Shown: positions 25,528 through 32,893 of the stretch, piece after piece
How positions within the stretch are numbered: position 1 is the first letter of the stretch
Layout of the letters: the number at the start of each line of letters is the position of its first letter
Assembly (NCBI RefSeq): GCF_026420865.1
Contig: NZ_JAPCWC010000010.1
Location: 1-64,000 of the forward strand
Source: Novosphingobium clariflavum
Lineage (GTDB): Bacteria > Pseudomonadota > Alphaproteobacteria > Sphingomonadales > Sphingomonadaceae
DNA length: 64,000 bases
Direction of reading: 5' to 3'
The notes under the pieces: model-generated
Seen by the model: only the letters and a program-made list of their open reading frames with translations
Databases searched by the model: none
What the model was told of the DNA's origin: nothing
Program-made: the position numbers and the translations under genes

Positions 25528-27020
25528 TCCGCCTCACCGACGTCCGCAAGGTCTACCGGACGCGCTTCGGGCACAATGTCGTGCTCGACGGGATCGGCCT
25601 TGAAATGCACATGGGCGAGCGGCTGGGCGTGCTCGGCCGCAACGGCGCGGGCAAGTCCACCATGATGCGCCTGATCAGCGGCGCCGAGCGGCCGACTTCC
25701 GGCCGCATCGAACGCACCATGTCGGTCTCCTGGCCGCTCGCGTTCGGCGGCGCGTTCCAGACGATGCTGACCGGGGTGGACAACATCCGCTTCATCAGCC
25801 GGATCTACGATCAGGACTTTGCCCGCAACCTCGCCTTCGTCGAGGAATTCTCGGAACTCGGCGCCTATCTGCGCGAGCCGGTGCGCACGTATTCCTCAGG
25901 CATGCGCGCGCGGCTGGCTTTCGCGATCTCGATGATCATCGAGTTCGACTGCTTCCTGATCGACGAGATCGGCGCCGTGGGCGACGCGCGTTTCCATGAC
26001 CGCTGCAACCACGAACTGTTCGGCAAGCGCGGCGACCGGGCGATGGTCATCATCTCCCACGATGCCGCCTATGTGCGCGACCATTGCAACCGCTTTGCGG
26101 TGCTCCATAAGGGCAAGCTCGCGCACTACGACGACTTCGACGAAGCCTACGAGGACTTCCGCGAGCACATCGGCCTCAGCAATCGCAAGGTCAGCGTGCC
26201 CGCGCTGCCGGGCCATGGCATCGCGCCGGGCCGCAGCGCCCTGATCGAGGTGTCCCAGCACCGCGCGCTGCAGGACGATCGCTTCCGCGCACTGGTCATG
26301 GAAGGCGACTGGCGCCGCGACGCCAGGGCCTGGGCCGAGGCGGCCGGGCGCTATGCCGCCGCCCTCGCACTCTATCCGTACCAGCGCTCCTACTGGGTGC
26401 AGCACGGCCATGTCAGCAAGGAACAGGGCCTGTTCGAACGCGCCGAGATTTCCTACCGCACCGCCTGCGCGCTGGGCGAGCCGGTGCAGGACGTGGCAGA
26501 GCACCTGGCCTTCGTCATGGCGCAGCAGGGGCTGGACATCGATGCCGCGCCGCCCGGGCGCTACCGCAAGGGCGAGGTGGCGGGGCAGGCGCCGGGCCAA
26601 TCGGACATCGACCTCTTTGCCCGCGCCGTGTGGCTCTGCGATCCCGCGATCGGGATCGGCGACGGCGACCGCGCCCGGCTGCTGCGCGCCCATGCCACGT
26701 GCGACGCGCTGCTGGCCGCGATGATCGGCGATCCTCGCGCTGCGGCCGCGACCCGCGGCACGCAGGGCGGCGAAGCCGCCGGTGAGGAGAGCGGCGAAGC
26801 CACCGGAGGGAGCGAGGAATGGATCCGCACGCTCTGCGCCGTCGCCTTCGCGCCCGCCGACCTGCCCCGCATGGTCGCCGCCGCGCAGGCGATCACCGGC
26901 ATGGAGGATGCCTGGCGGCACCTCCTTGCCGCCGGTGGCTTCGCCGACTGGCCGCTGGCCCAGGCGGCCCTGCAACAGGCGGCCCTGCAACAGGCGCAAA
27001 CACCCGAGTTCAAGTCATGA
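25524..27020 (+). CDS. kpsT: Capsule ABC transporter ATPase (KpsT/CtrD family) with long C-terminal extension
   Basis: ATP-binding subunit of the polysaccharide exporter. Residues 1-220 form a normal KpsT-like domain with Walker A GRNGAGKST, signature YSSGMRAR, Walker B FLIDEIGAVGD and the switch His in IISHDAAY. The protein is 498 residues, more than twice the usual ~220. The extra ~275 residues include a TPR-like helical segment (AWAEAAGRYAAALALYPYQRSYWVQHG, YRTACALGEP) and low-complexity, tandemly repeated parts near the end. The extension may bind glycan or a synthase, as C-terminal domains do in some Wzt proteins, but it does not look like the Wzt carbohydrate-binding beta-fold. The function of the extension is unknown. 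Confidence 0.9.
   Translation: MIRLTDVRKVYRTRFGHNVVLDGIGLEMHMGERLGVLGRNGAGKSTMMRLISGAERPTSGRIERTMSVSWPLAFGGAFQTMLTGVDNIRFISRIYDQDFARNLAFVEEFSELGAYLREPVRTYSSGMRARLAFAISMIIEFDCFLIDEIGAVGDARFHDRCNHELFGKRGDRAMVIISHDAAYVRDHCNRFAVLHKGKLAHYDDFDEAYEDFREHIGLSNRKVSVPALPGHGIAPGRSALIEVSQHRALQDDRFRALVMEGDWRRDARAWAEAAGRYAAALALYPYQRSYWVQHGHVSKEQGLFERAEISYRTACALGEPVQDVAEHLAFVMAQQGLDIDAAPPGRYRKGEVAGQAPGQSDIDLFARAVWLCDPAIGIGDGDRARLLRAHATCDALLAAMIGDPRAAAATRGTQGGEAAGEESGEATGGSEEWIRTLCAVAFAPADLPRMVAAAQAITGMEDAWRHLLAAGGFADWPLAQAALQQAALQQAQTPEFKS
26961..26990 (+). repeat. Two tandem 15-base repeats in the kpsT-like gene
   Basis: CAGGCGGCCCTGCAA occurs twice in direct succession and begins again, encoding QAALQQAALQQA near the C-terminus. 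In-frame units allow length change without frameshift. Confidence 0.75.
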
Positions 27021-28324
27021 CCGCAAGCCCCCGCACCATCCTCATCGACGGCTACAACCTCAGCCTCCAGAAAGGCACCGGCGTCGCCACCTATGCCCGC
27101 AACCTCAGCAAGGAGATCGGCCGCATCGGCCACGAGGTCGCCGTGCTCTACGGCAACCGCTCGAACATGTCCGCCGACCCGCTGCTGCGCGAGGTCTCGT
27201 TCTTCGATACCGACGCCCAGCGCCATCCCGGCAAGTGGGGCAACGCGCTGGAGCAGTGCCTTTATGCCCTGCGCGGGCCGCTGGGGCAGACCGCGCGTCC
27301 GGTGCCGACCACCGGCAAGGTCGTCACCCGCACATTTGCCTCCAGGCTTCCCCATTACGACCGCGTGTTCAACGCCCCCGACGTGTTCCGCCGCGCCCAG
27401 AGCGCCTTCAAGCTGTGGGGCCAGCCGTCGGCGATCAAACCGCCCGAAATGCCCGATCTCGCGCACTGGACCTACCCGATGCCGCTGCGGCTGGCCGGGC
27501 GGCCCAACATCTACACGCTGCACGACATGGTGCCGCTGCGGCTGCCCTACACCACGCTCGACGACAAGCGCGCCTACCTCCGGCTGATCCGCAAGCTGGA
27601 CCGCAGCGCCGACCATTTCGTTACCGTATCCGAGTGTTCGAAACGCGATCTCGTGGACATTGCCGGCATTGCGCCCGAACGCATCACCAATACCTACCAG
27701 TCGGTCGACATCCCCGCCGCGCTGCGCGACAAGCCGGAGGATCAGGTCGCCCGCGAGGTCGAGGGCTTTGCCGACCTTGGCTACCGCGACTATCTGCTGT
27801 TCTGGGGCTCGATCGAACCCAAGAAGAACATCGGCCGCCTGCTCGAAGCCTATCTCGCCAGCCAGGTCGACGTGCCGCTGCTGGTGATCGGCGCGCAGGC
27901 GTGGAAGTCGGAGCAGGAACTCCAGGTCCTTAACCAGAAGGGCAAGCTGGGTGAAAAGGCGCGCAAACGCGTGGTGCAATTGCCCTATGTGCCCTTCCCC
28001 ATGCTGGTCACCCTGATCCGCGGCGCGCGCGGGGTGCTGTTCCCCTCGCTCTACGAAGGTTTCGGCCTGCCCGCACTGGAGGCGATGCTGCTGGGCACCC
28101 CGGTGCTCTGCTCCGACACCGCCTCGCTGCCCGAGATCGCGGGCGAGGCCGCCTTGATGGTCGACCCCTATGACACCGCCGCGATCTGCCAGGGCATCCG
28201 CACACTGTGCGCCGATGCCGACTTGCGCGCGGAACTGAGCCGAAGGGGCCTCATCCAGGCGCAGAAATTCGCGCCCGAGGCCTATCGCGCCCGCCTTGAC
28301 GAACTCTACCGGAGGTTCCTGTGA
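27017..28324 (+). CDS. Glycosyltransferase family 4 protein
   Basis: GT-B glycosyltransferase of 435 residues. GYNLSLQKGTGVATYARNLSKEI at the N-terminus and NIYTLHDMVPLRLPY in the acceptor half are typical, and the donor half has FWGSIEPKKNIGRLLEAY and the EX7E motif EGFGLPALEAM. A ~60-residue insert around residues 70-130 separates the first strands from the rest. It overlaps the ATPase gene before it (ATGA) and the export lipoprotein gene after it (GTGA). Sugar specificity is unknown. Confidence 0.88.
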   Translation: MTASPRTILIDGYNLSLQKGTGVATYARNLSKEIGRIGHEVAVLYGNRSNMSADPLLREVSFFDTDAQRHPGKWGNALEQCLYALRGPLGQTARPVPTTGKVVTRTFASRLPHYDRVFNAPDVFRRAQSAFKLWGQPSAIKPPEMPDLAHWTYPMPLRLAGRPNIYTLHDMVPLRLPYTTLDDKRAYLRLIRKLDRSADHFVTVSECSKRDLVDIAGIAPERITNTYQSVDIPAALRDKPEDQVAREVEGFADLGYRDYLLFWGSIEPKKNIGRLLEAYLASQVDVPLLVIGAQAWKSEQELQVLNQKGKLGEKARKRVVQLPYVPFPMLVTLIRGARGVLFPSLYEGFGLPALEAMLLGTPVLCSDTASLPEIAGEAALMVDPYDTAAICQGIRTLCADADLRAELSRRGLIQAQKFAPEAYRARLDELYRRFL

Positions 28325-29520
28325 CAGTCCCCGCAAACCGCCGCCGTGCGGCCCTGCTCCTGCACCGCGCCGCCGTGGCGCTGAGCCTTGCCGCCTTGTC
28401 GGGCTGCGCCAGCTTCGGCAGTTCCGGCCCGTCCACCGGCGCGATCACGGACGCGGGCAAGACGGCACATGGCAAGACCACTCAGGCCGACGCGGACATC
28501 CACGTCGTCGACCTCAGCGATGCCGTGATTGGGCGGGCCCGCGACTACGCGCAGTCGCGGCACTTCTCCGACCTGTTCGGCACGGGCACGCCGGTCGGCA
28601 CGGTGATCGGGACCGGCGACGTGCTCGACATCGGCGTCTGGGAAGCACCGCCGGCGGTGCTGTTCGGCAGCGCCCGGGTCGAGACCGGCATGGCCGTGGC
28701 CCAGGGCGCGGCGATCCCGCAGCAGATGGTGGGCGAGGACGGCACCGTGACCATTCCCTTCGTCGGCCAGGTGCCGGTGCTCGGCCGCACGCCGGCCCAG
28801 GTGGAGCGCACCATCGCCGCGCGCCTCAAGGGGCGCGCCCACGATCCGCAGGTCGTCGTGCGCCTCGTCCAGAACGAGGCGCGGACGGTCACCGTGCTGG
28901 GCGAAGTCGGCGCCAGCCGGCGGGTGCCGCTGACCGCGCGCGGCGAGCGCCTGCTCGACATCATCGCCAGCAGCGGCGGCCCGCGCCAGCCGGTCGGCAA
29001 GACCACCCTGCAGATCGCCCGCGGCGGCATGGTGGCGCGCATGCCGCTCGACACGGTCGTGCGCGATCCGAAGCAGAACATCATCGTCCAGCCGGGCGAC
29101 GTGCTGACCGTGATGTTCCAGCCCTACAGCTTCATCGCGCTGGGTGCGGTGAGCCGGAGTTCCGAAGTGCCCTTCGAGGGCGGCGGCCTCTCGCTGGCAC
29201 AGGCGCTCGGCCGGGTCGGCGGGCTGATCGACCAGCAGGCCAATGTCCGCGGCGTCTTCGTGTTCCGTCTCGAAGACCCCGCCGCGCTTGCCCCGGCCAT
29301 GGCCCAAACCGCCCGCCGCACGCGCGAAGGCAAGGTCCCGGTGATCTACCGCCTCGACATGTCGCAGGCGCAGAGCCTGTTCCTGGCGCAGGACTTCACC
29401 ATCGAGGACCGCGATGTGCTGTTCGTCTCGAATGCCCCCGCGGTCGACCTGCAGAAGTTCATCAACACGGTATCGAGCGCGGCGTTCTCGGTCGTCGCCG
29501 TGACCAATTCGGTCAACTGA
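28321..29520 (+). CDS. kpsD: Outer-membrane polysaccharide export lipoprotein (KpsD/CtrA/Wza family)
   Basis: Outer-membrane channel for capsule export, 399 residues. It has a lipoprotein signal (LAALSGCASFG), the Poly_export domain around GTGDVLDIGVWEAPP and GEDGTVTIPFVGQVPVLGRTPAQVE, and SLBB-type repeats near residues 190-330. It starts with GTG at 28321, overlapping the stop of the glycosyltransferase gene. With the KpsE-, KpsM- and KpsT-like proteins it completes a trans-envelope export path. The operon ends in a strong hairpin 5 bases downstream. Confidence 0.93.
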   Translation: MTVPANRRRAALLLHRAAVALSLAALSGCASFGSSGPSTGAITDAGKTAHGKTTQADADIHVVDLSDAVIGRARDYAQSRHFSDLFGTGTPVGTVIGTGDVLDIGVWEAPPAVLFGSARVETGMAVAQGAAIPQQMVGEDGTVTIPFVGQVPVLGRTPAQVERTIAARLKGRAHDPQVVVRLVQNEARTVTVLGEVGASRRVPLTARGERLLDIIASSGGPRQPVGKTTLQIARGGMVARMPLDTVVRDPKQNIIVQPGDVLTVMFQPYSFIALGAVSRSSEVPFEGGGLSLAQALGRVGGLIDQQANVRGVFVFRLEDPAALAPAMAQTARRTREGKVPVIYRLDMSQAQSLFLAQDFTIEDRDVLFVSNAPAVDLQKFINTVSSAAFSVVAVTNSVN

Positions 29521-29524
29521 GACC

Positions 29525-29561
29525 CGCGTCCGCCCGCCGGGGCCCCCGGCGGGCGGACGCG
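29525..29561. terminator. Strong hairpin between capsule operon and nagR
   Basis: A perfect 16-base stem (29525-29540 with 29546-29561) with a 5-base loop lies between two convergent genes. It lacks a T-run, but its stability suggests a shared transcription end point. Confidence 0.7.
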
Positions 29562-29562
29562 T

Positions 29563-30291
29563 TCACAGTTCCTTGAGGTCGGTCACGAACTCGTAGCGGT
29601 CGCCGCGATAGACCGAACGGGTGAACTCGACGATGCGCCCGTCGGGAATGCGGGTCGTGCGTTCGATGCGCAGGACTTCGGAATTCTGCTTCACGCACAG
29701 AATGCCCGCCTCGGTCGGCGTCGCCAGCGAGGCGCGGACGCGCTGGGTTCCCGTCGTCGGACAGAAACCATGGGCATCGAGCGCCTTGTAGAGCGAGTCC
29801 CCCAGGCTATCGAGATCCGGCATGAACTCGGCCGGGATCACCGCATGTTCGATCGCCAGCGGTTCGCCGCCCGACAGGCGGACGCGGCCAAGCCGCGCCA
29901 CCCGCGCCGTCACCGGCACGTCGAGCGCGGCGGCCTCTTCCTCGGTCGGCTGGGCATAGGACTTGTAGATCCACACGACGCCCGGATCCTCGCCGCGCAG
30001 ACGGGCATCGGTGCTGAAGCTGCTGAGCCGCGCACCGGGCGCCTCGATCCGCTTGGCCACGAACGTGCCCGACCCCTGCTTGCGGACCAGCACGCCTTCT
30101 CCGATCAGCTGTTCGATGCCCTTGCGGACCGTGACGCGCGAGAGGCCGGCCATCTCGCTCAGCTCGCGCTCGGATGGCACCGCGCTGCCCGGATCGATCG
30201 CCCCGCTGTTGATATGCTCACGCAGGCTGCGGGCGAGTTGCAGGTAGAGGGGCGTGCCCTCCTCGCTGCGGGTCCAGGCAATGTCACGCAT
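29563..30291 (-). CDS. nagR: GntR family regulator with UTRA domain (NagR/NagQ-like)
   Basis: Transcription factor of 242 residues. An N-terminal winged helix (PLYLQLARSLREHINSG, PSERELSEMAGLSRVTVRKGIEQL) is followed by a UTRA ligand-binding domain. In this HutC subfamily, NagR/NagQ proteins bind GlcN-6-P or GlcNAc-6-P and repress amino-sugar genes. Seven bases separate it from murQ upstream on the same strand, and all nearby genes act on MurNAc or GlcNAc, so it is the likely local regulator. The effector is inferred from context. Confidence 0.87.
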   Translation of the reverse strand: MRDIAWTRSEEGTPLYLQLARSLREHINSGAIDPGSAVPSERELSEMAGLSRVTVRKGIEQLIGEGVLVRKQGSGTFVAKRIEAPGARLSSFSTDARLRGEDPGVVWIYKSYAQPTEEEAAALDVPVTARVARLGRVRLSGGEPLAIEHAVIPAEFMPDLDSLGDSLYKALDAHGFCPTTGTQRVRASLATPTEAGILCVKQNSEVLRIERTTRIPDGRIVEFTRSVYRGDRYEFVTDLKEL

Positions 30292-30297
30292 CGTCGA

Positions 30298-31188
30298 TCA
30301 GTCCCGCGTTTCGAGCACCTGCAGCACGCGCCGCAGATTGCCCTTGTGCACATCGAGCATTGCCTTGCCTTCCGCCACCGGCACGCCCAGCGCGACGATG
30401 ACGCCGAGCCGGATGTCGTTGTCCGCCGCCGCCAGTGCGCGCTCTGCGGCATCGGCCTCTACCCCGGCAATATCCTGGACCATGTTTCTGCCGCGTTGCA
30501 AGAGCTTCGCATTGGAAATCCGCATCGCCACCATGCGCCCCTGATAGACCAGGCCCAAACGGATCATGATCGCGGTGGTCAGCAGGTTCAGCACCGCCTT
30601 CTGGGCCGTGCCCGCCTTCATGCGCGTGGACCCGCCGACAACCTCGCTGCCGGTCTTCACCAGCACCCCGTGCTCGGCGCTTTCGAGCAGCGCGGAACCC
30701 GGATTGTTGGCCACGCCGATCGTCAGCGCTCCGGCGGCGCGCGCCTGCTCGATGATGGCGAGGGTATAAGGCGTGCGGCCGCTGGCGGCGACGCCGATCA
30801 CCACGTCGTCAGGGCCGATCGCGTCCTGCACGACGGCGGCCCGCCCGGCCTCGCCGTCGTCCTCCGCGCCTTCGACCGCCTCGGTCAGCGCGCCGGAGCC
30901 CCCGGCCATGAGGAACACCAGCCGCTCCGGCCCCCAGTTGTAGGTCGGGTAGAGTTCGGTGCCGTCCTGCACCGCCAGTCGGCCGGAGGTGCCGGCACCG
31001 GCAAAGACCAGTCGCCCGGTATCCCCGAGCCGCGCCGCGGCCGCATCGGCCGCAGCGGCAATGGCGGCGGTCTGCGACTGGACGGCGGCGATGGCGGCCA
31101 GTTGCCCTTCGAGCATGGCCTCCACCGCCAGTTCGGTCGGCCAGAGGTCGAGATCGAGATAACGGGCGTCGAGCGCTTCAGTGTTCAT
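30298..31188 (-). CDS. murQ: N-acetylmuramic acid 6-phosphate etherase
   Basis: Cytoplasmic lyase of 296 residues that cleaves the D-lactyl ether of MurNAc-6-P to give GlcNAc-6-P and D-lactate. The SIS-domain motifs FAGAGTSGRLAVQDGTELYPT and VAASGRTPYTLAIIEQAR, the catalytic-region ANNPGSAL and the GGSTRMKAGTAQKAVLNLLTT block are all standard MurQ. I chose the ATG at 31186-31188 (MNTEALDARYLDLDLWPT), preceded by AAGGA; upstream residues are unlike the family. It is followed by nagR and preceded after 28 bases by the SSS symporter gene. The D-lactate produced can be used by the Dld encoded at 41244. Confidence 0.95.
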   Translation of the reverse strand: MNTEALDARYLDLDLWPTELAVEAMLEGQLAAIAAVQSQTAAIAAAADAAAARLGDTGRLVFAGAGTSGRLAVQDGTELYPTYNWGPERLVFLMAGGSGALTEAVEGAEDDGEAGRAAVVQDAIGPDDVVIGVAASGRTPYTLAIIEQARAAGALTIGVANNPGSALLESAEHGVLVKTGSEVVGGSTRMKAGTAQKAVLNLLTTAIMIRLGLVYQGRMVAMRISNAKLLQRGRNMVQDIAGVEADAAERALAAADNDIRLGVIVALGVPVAEGKAMLDVHKGNLRRVLQVLETRD

Positions 31189-31216
31189 GATATCCTTGTT
31201 CCCGATTTCGGGATCG

Positions 31217-32782
31217 TCATTCGGCCGGAGCCATGAGTTTGCCCGATCCGGCAGGCACCGCGCAAACGACGAATGCGACAAGCGTGCCGATGCAAAGCTG
31301 GAACGGGAACGAAAGTTTGCTCAGCATGGCCGGCATGCCGATGGCATGGGCGATACCCGGCTGAAGCAACAGGATGGTGACAAAGCCGATCAGGAGCGCG
31401 GCGATGACCGAACCCGTCGTCCCCCGGCCGGTGAACAGTGCGGTGAAATAGACGCCCAGCAGGCCCGCGTACGTGAAGACCATGACCTGCAGCGCGAACT
31501 CCAGCAGCCCCATGTCGGTATAGCGCTGCCAGTAGAACGAGACGACCGCCATGATGAACATCGCCGCGCCGATCACGCCCATGCCCACCCGTCCGGCAGA
31601 GACGAAATGGTGCTCGGGCGCAGTAGCGCCGCGCTTCTCGCGCCAGGGACGATAGAAGTCCTGCACCAGCACCGATGACATCGCGTTGAGCGCCGAGTTG
31701 GTGGTGGCCACCGCCGCCGCGCAGATGCCCACGGTGACAAGGCCGCGCAGCCCGCCGGGAAGCTGGGTGAGAATGTAGTGCATGAAGATGCTGATCTTCT
31801 CACCGCTGAACTGGTTGCCCGCTGCCGCCGTGGCCCCGCCCATCAGGTCGGGCCGGTCGTAGAAGACGTGGAGCAGCAGGCCGATGACGATGAACATGCC
31901 CACCACCGGCACGGTCGCGAAGACCGAGAGATAGAGGCCGCGCGCACCGGTCTTGGCGTCCTTGCAGGCGAGCAGGCGCTGGGTGGTGTCCTGGTCCATG
32001 CCGGAATTGGCGATGTAGAGCAGCGAGAGCCCCAGCACGATCGCCAGCACCGAGAACGGATGCGAGGTATCAAGCGAGAAGTCGAGGATCTTGAGCTTGT
32101 TCACGCCCTCGGGCGTATGGGCGAGGCCCTGGATGATCTCGCCGGTCGAGGCGGGAATCGAAAGCCGCAGGAACACCAGCACCGCGATCGCCGAACCCAG
32201 ATAGACCACGAACTGGATGAGGTCGTTCCACAGCACCGACTTGAGGCCGCCGACGAAGGTGAACAGCACGCTCGCCACGATCAGCAGCGCCGCGGCAATC
32301 ATGATGCCCTGCGCCTCGACCGTGCCGGTGATGACCATGGCCAGCGCGATGGCGGCCAGATAGACCCGCGCGCCGCCTGCAAAGACACGGCCGATCAGGA
32401 ACATGCCGCCCGCCCAGCGCGTCGCCTTCGCGCTGAAGCGCAGGGTCAGCAGTTCGTAGGCGGTGGTCGCCTTGATCGCGTAGAAGCGCGGGATCATCAC
32501 CTTGGCGACAAAGATCGCGCCGATCAGTCCGCCGATATTGCCGCTGAGATAGGTAAGGTCGCCGTGATAGCCGTAGTCCGGCCCGCCCAGGAACGTCGCG
32601 GCCGACTGCGTGGCCGAGAGGACCGACACCGCCGCCAGCCAGGCAGGGACGCTGCCGCCTGCCAGGAAGTAGTCATGCGCGGACTCGGTCTTGCGCGGCG
32701 TGAAGATCCAGCCTCCCGCGAGCAGCAGCAGCAGATAGCCGGCGATCACCAGCCAGTCCGCCGTCGTGAAAGGCAACATCAT
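31217..32782 (-). CDS. Sodium:solute symporter (SSS family)
   Basis: Inner-membrane Na+-coupled transporter of 521 residues with about 13-14 hydrophobic segments. The SSS pattern is seen in DYFLAGGSVPAWLAAVSVLSA near the N-terminus, RFYAIKATTAYELL and the Na+-site region SGMDQDTTQRLLACKDAKTG. Members move sugars, amino acids or sialic acid. Being co-directional with and just upstream of murQ, it likely imports MurNAc, anhydroMurNAc or a related amino sugar after TonB-dependent uptake. The start has GGAGACG upstream. Confidence 0.88.
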   Translation of the reverse strand: MMLPFTTADWLVIAGYLLLLLAGGWIFTPRKTESAHDYFLAGGSVPAWLAAVSVLSATQSAATFLGGPDYGYHGDLTYLSGNIGGLIGAIFVAKVMIPRFYAIKATTAYELLTLRFSAKATRWAGGMFLIGRVFAGGARVYLAAIALAMVITGTVEAQGIMIAAALLIVASVLFTFVGGLKSVLWNDLIQFVVYLGSAIAVLVFLRLSIPASTGEIIQGLAHTPEGVNKLKILDFSLDTSHPFSVLAIVLGLSLLYIANSGMDQDTTQRLLACKDAKTGARGLYLSVFATVPVVGMFIVIGLLLHVFYDRPDLMGGATAAAGNQFSGEKISIFMHYILTQLPGGLRGLVTVGICAAAVATTNSALNAMSSVLVQDFYRPWREKRGATAPEHHFVSAGRVGMGVIGAAMFIMAVVSFYWQRYTDMGLLEFALQVMVFTYAGLLGVYFTALFTGRGTTGSVIAALLIGFVTILLLQPGIAHAIGMPAMLSKLSFPFQLCIGTLVAFVVCAVPAGSGKLMAPAE

Positions 32783-32830
32783 CGAACTCGTCTCCGGACC
32801 CGGCCCTGAACCCGGTGGTCAGGGCCCGAC

Positions 32831-32875
32831 AAAAAAGCGGGCGCCCGGTCGGAGGAGGAGGGGTGACCGGGCGCC
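32831..32875 (-). terminator. Rho-independent terminator of the TonB receptor gene
   Basis: On the minus strand GCGCCCGGTC/GACCGGGCGC arms (32865-32874 and 32841-32850) with a 14-base loop are followed by a run of six T (32831-32836), just after the receptor stop. Confidence 0.85.
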
Positions 32876-32893
32876 GCGCAGGGTGGGTTTTCC

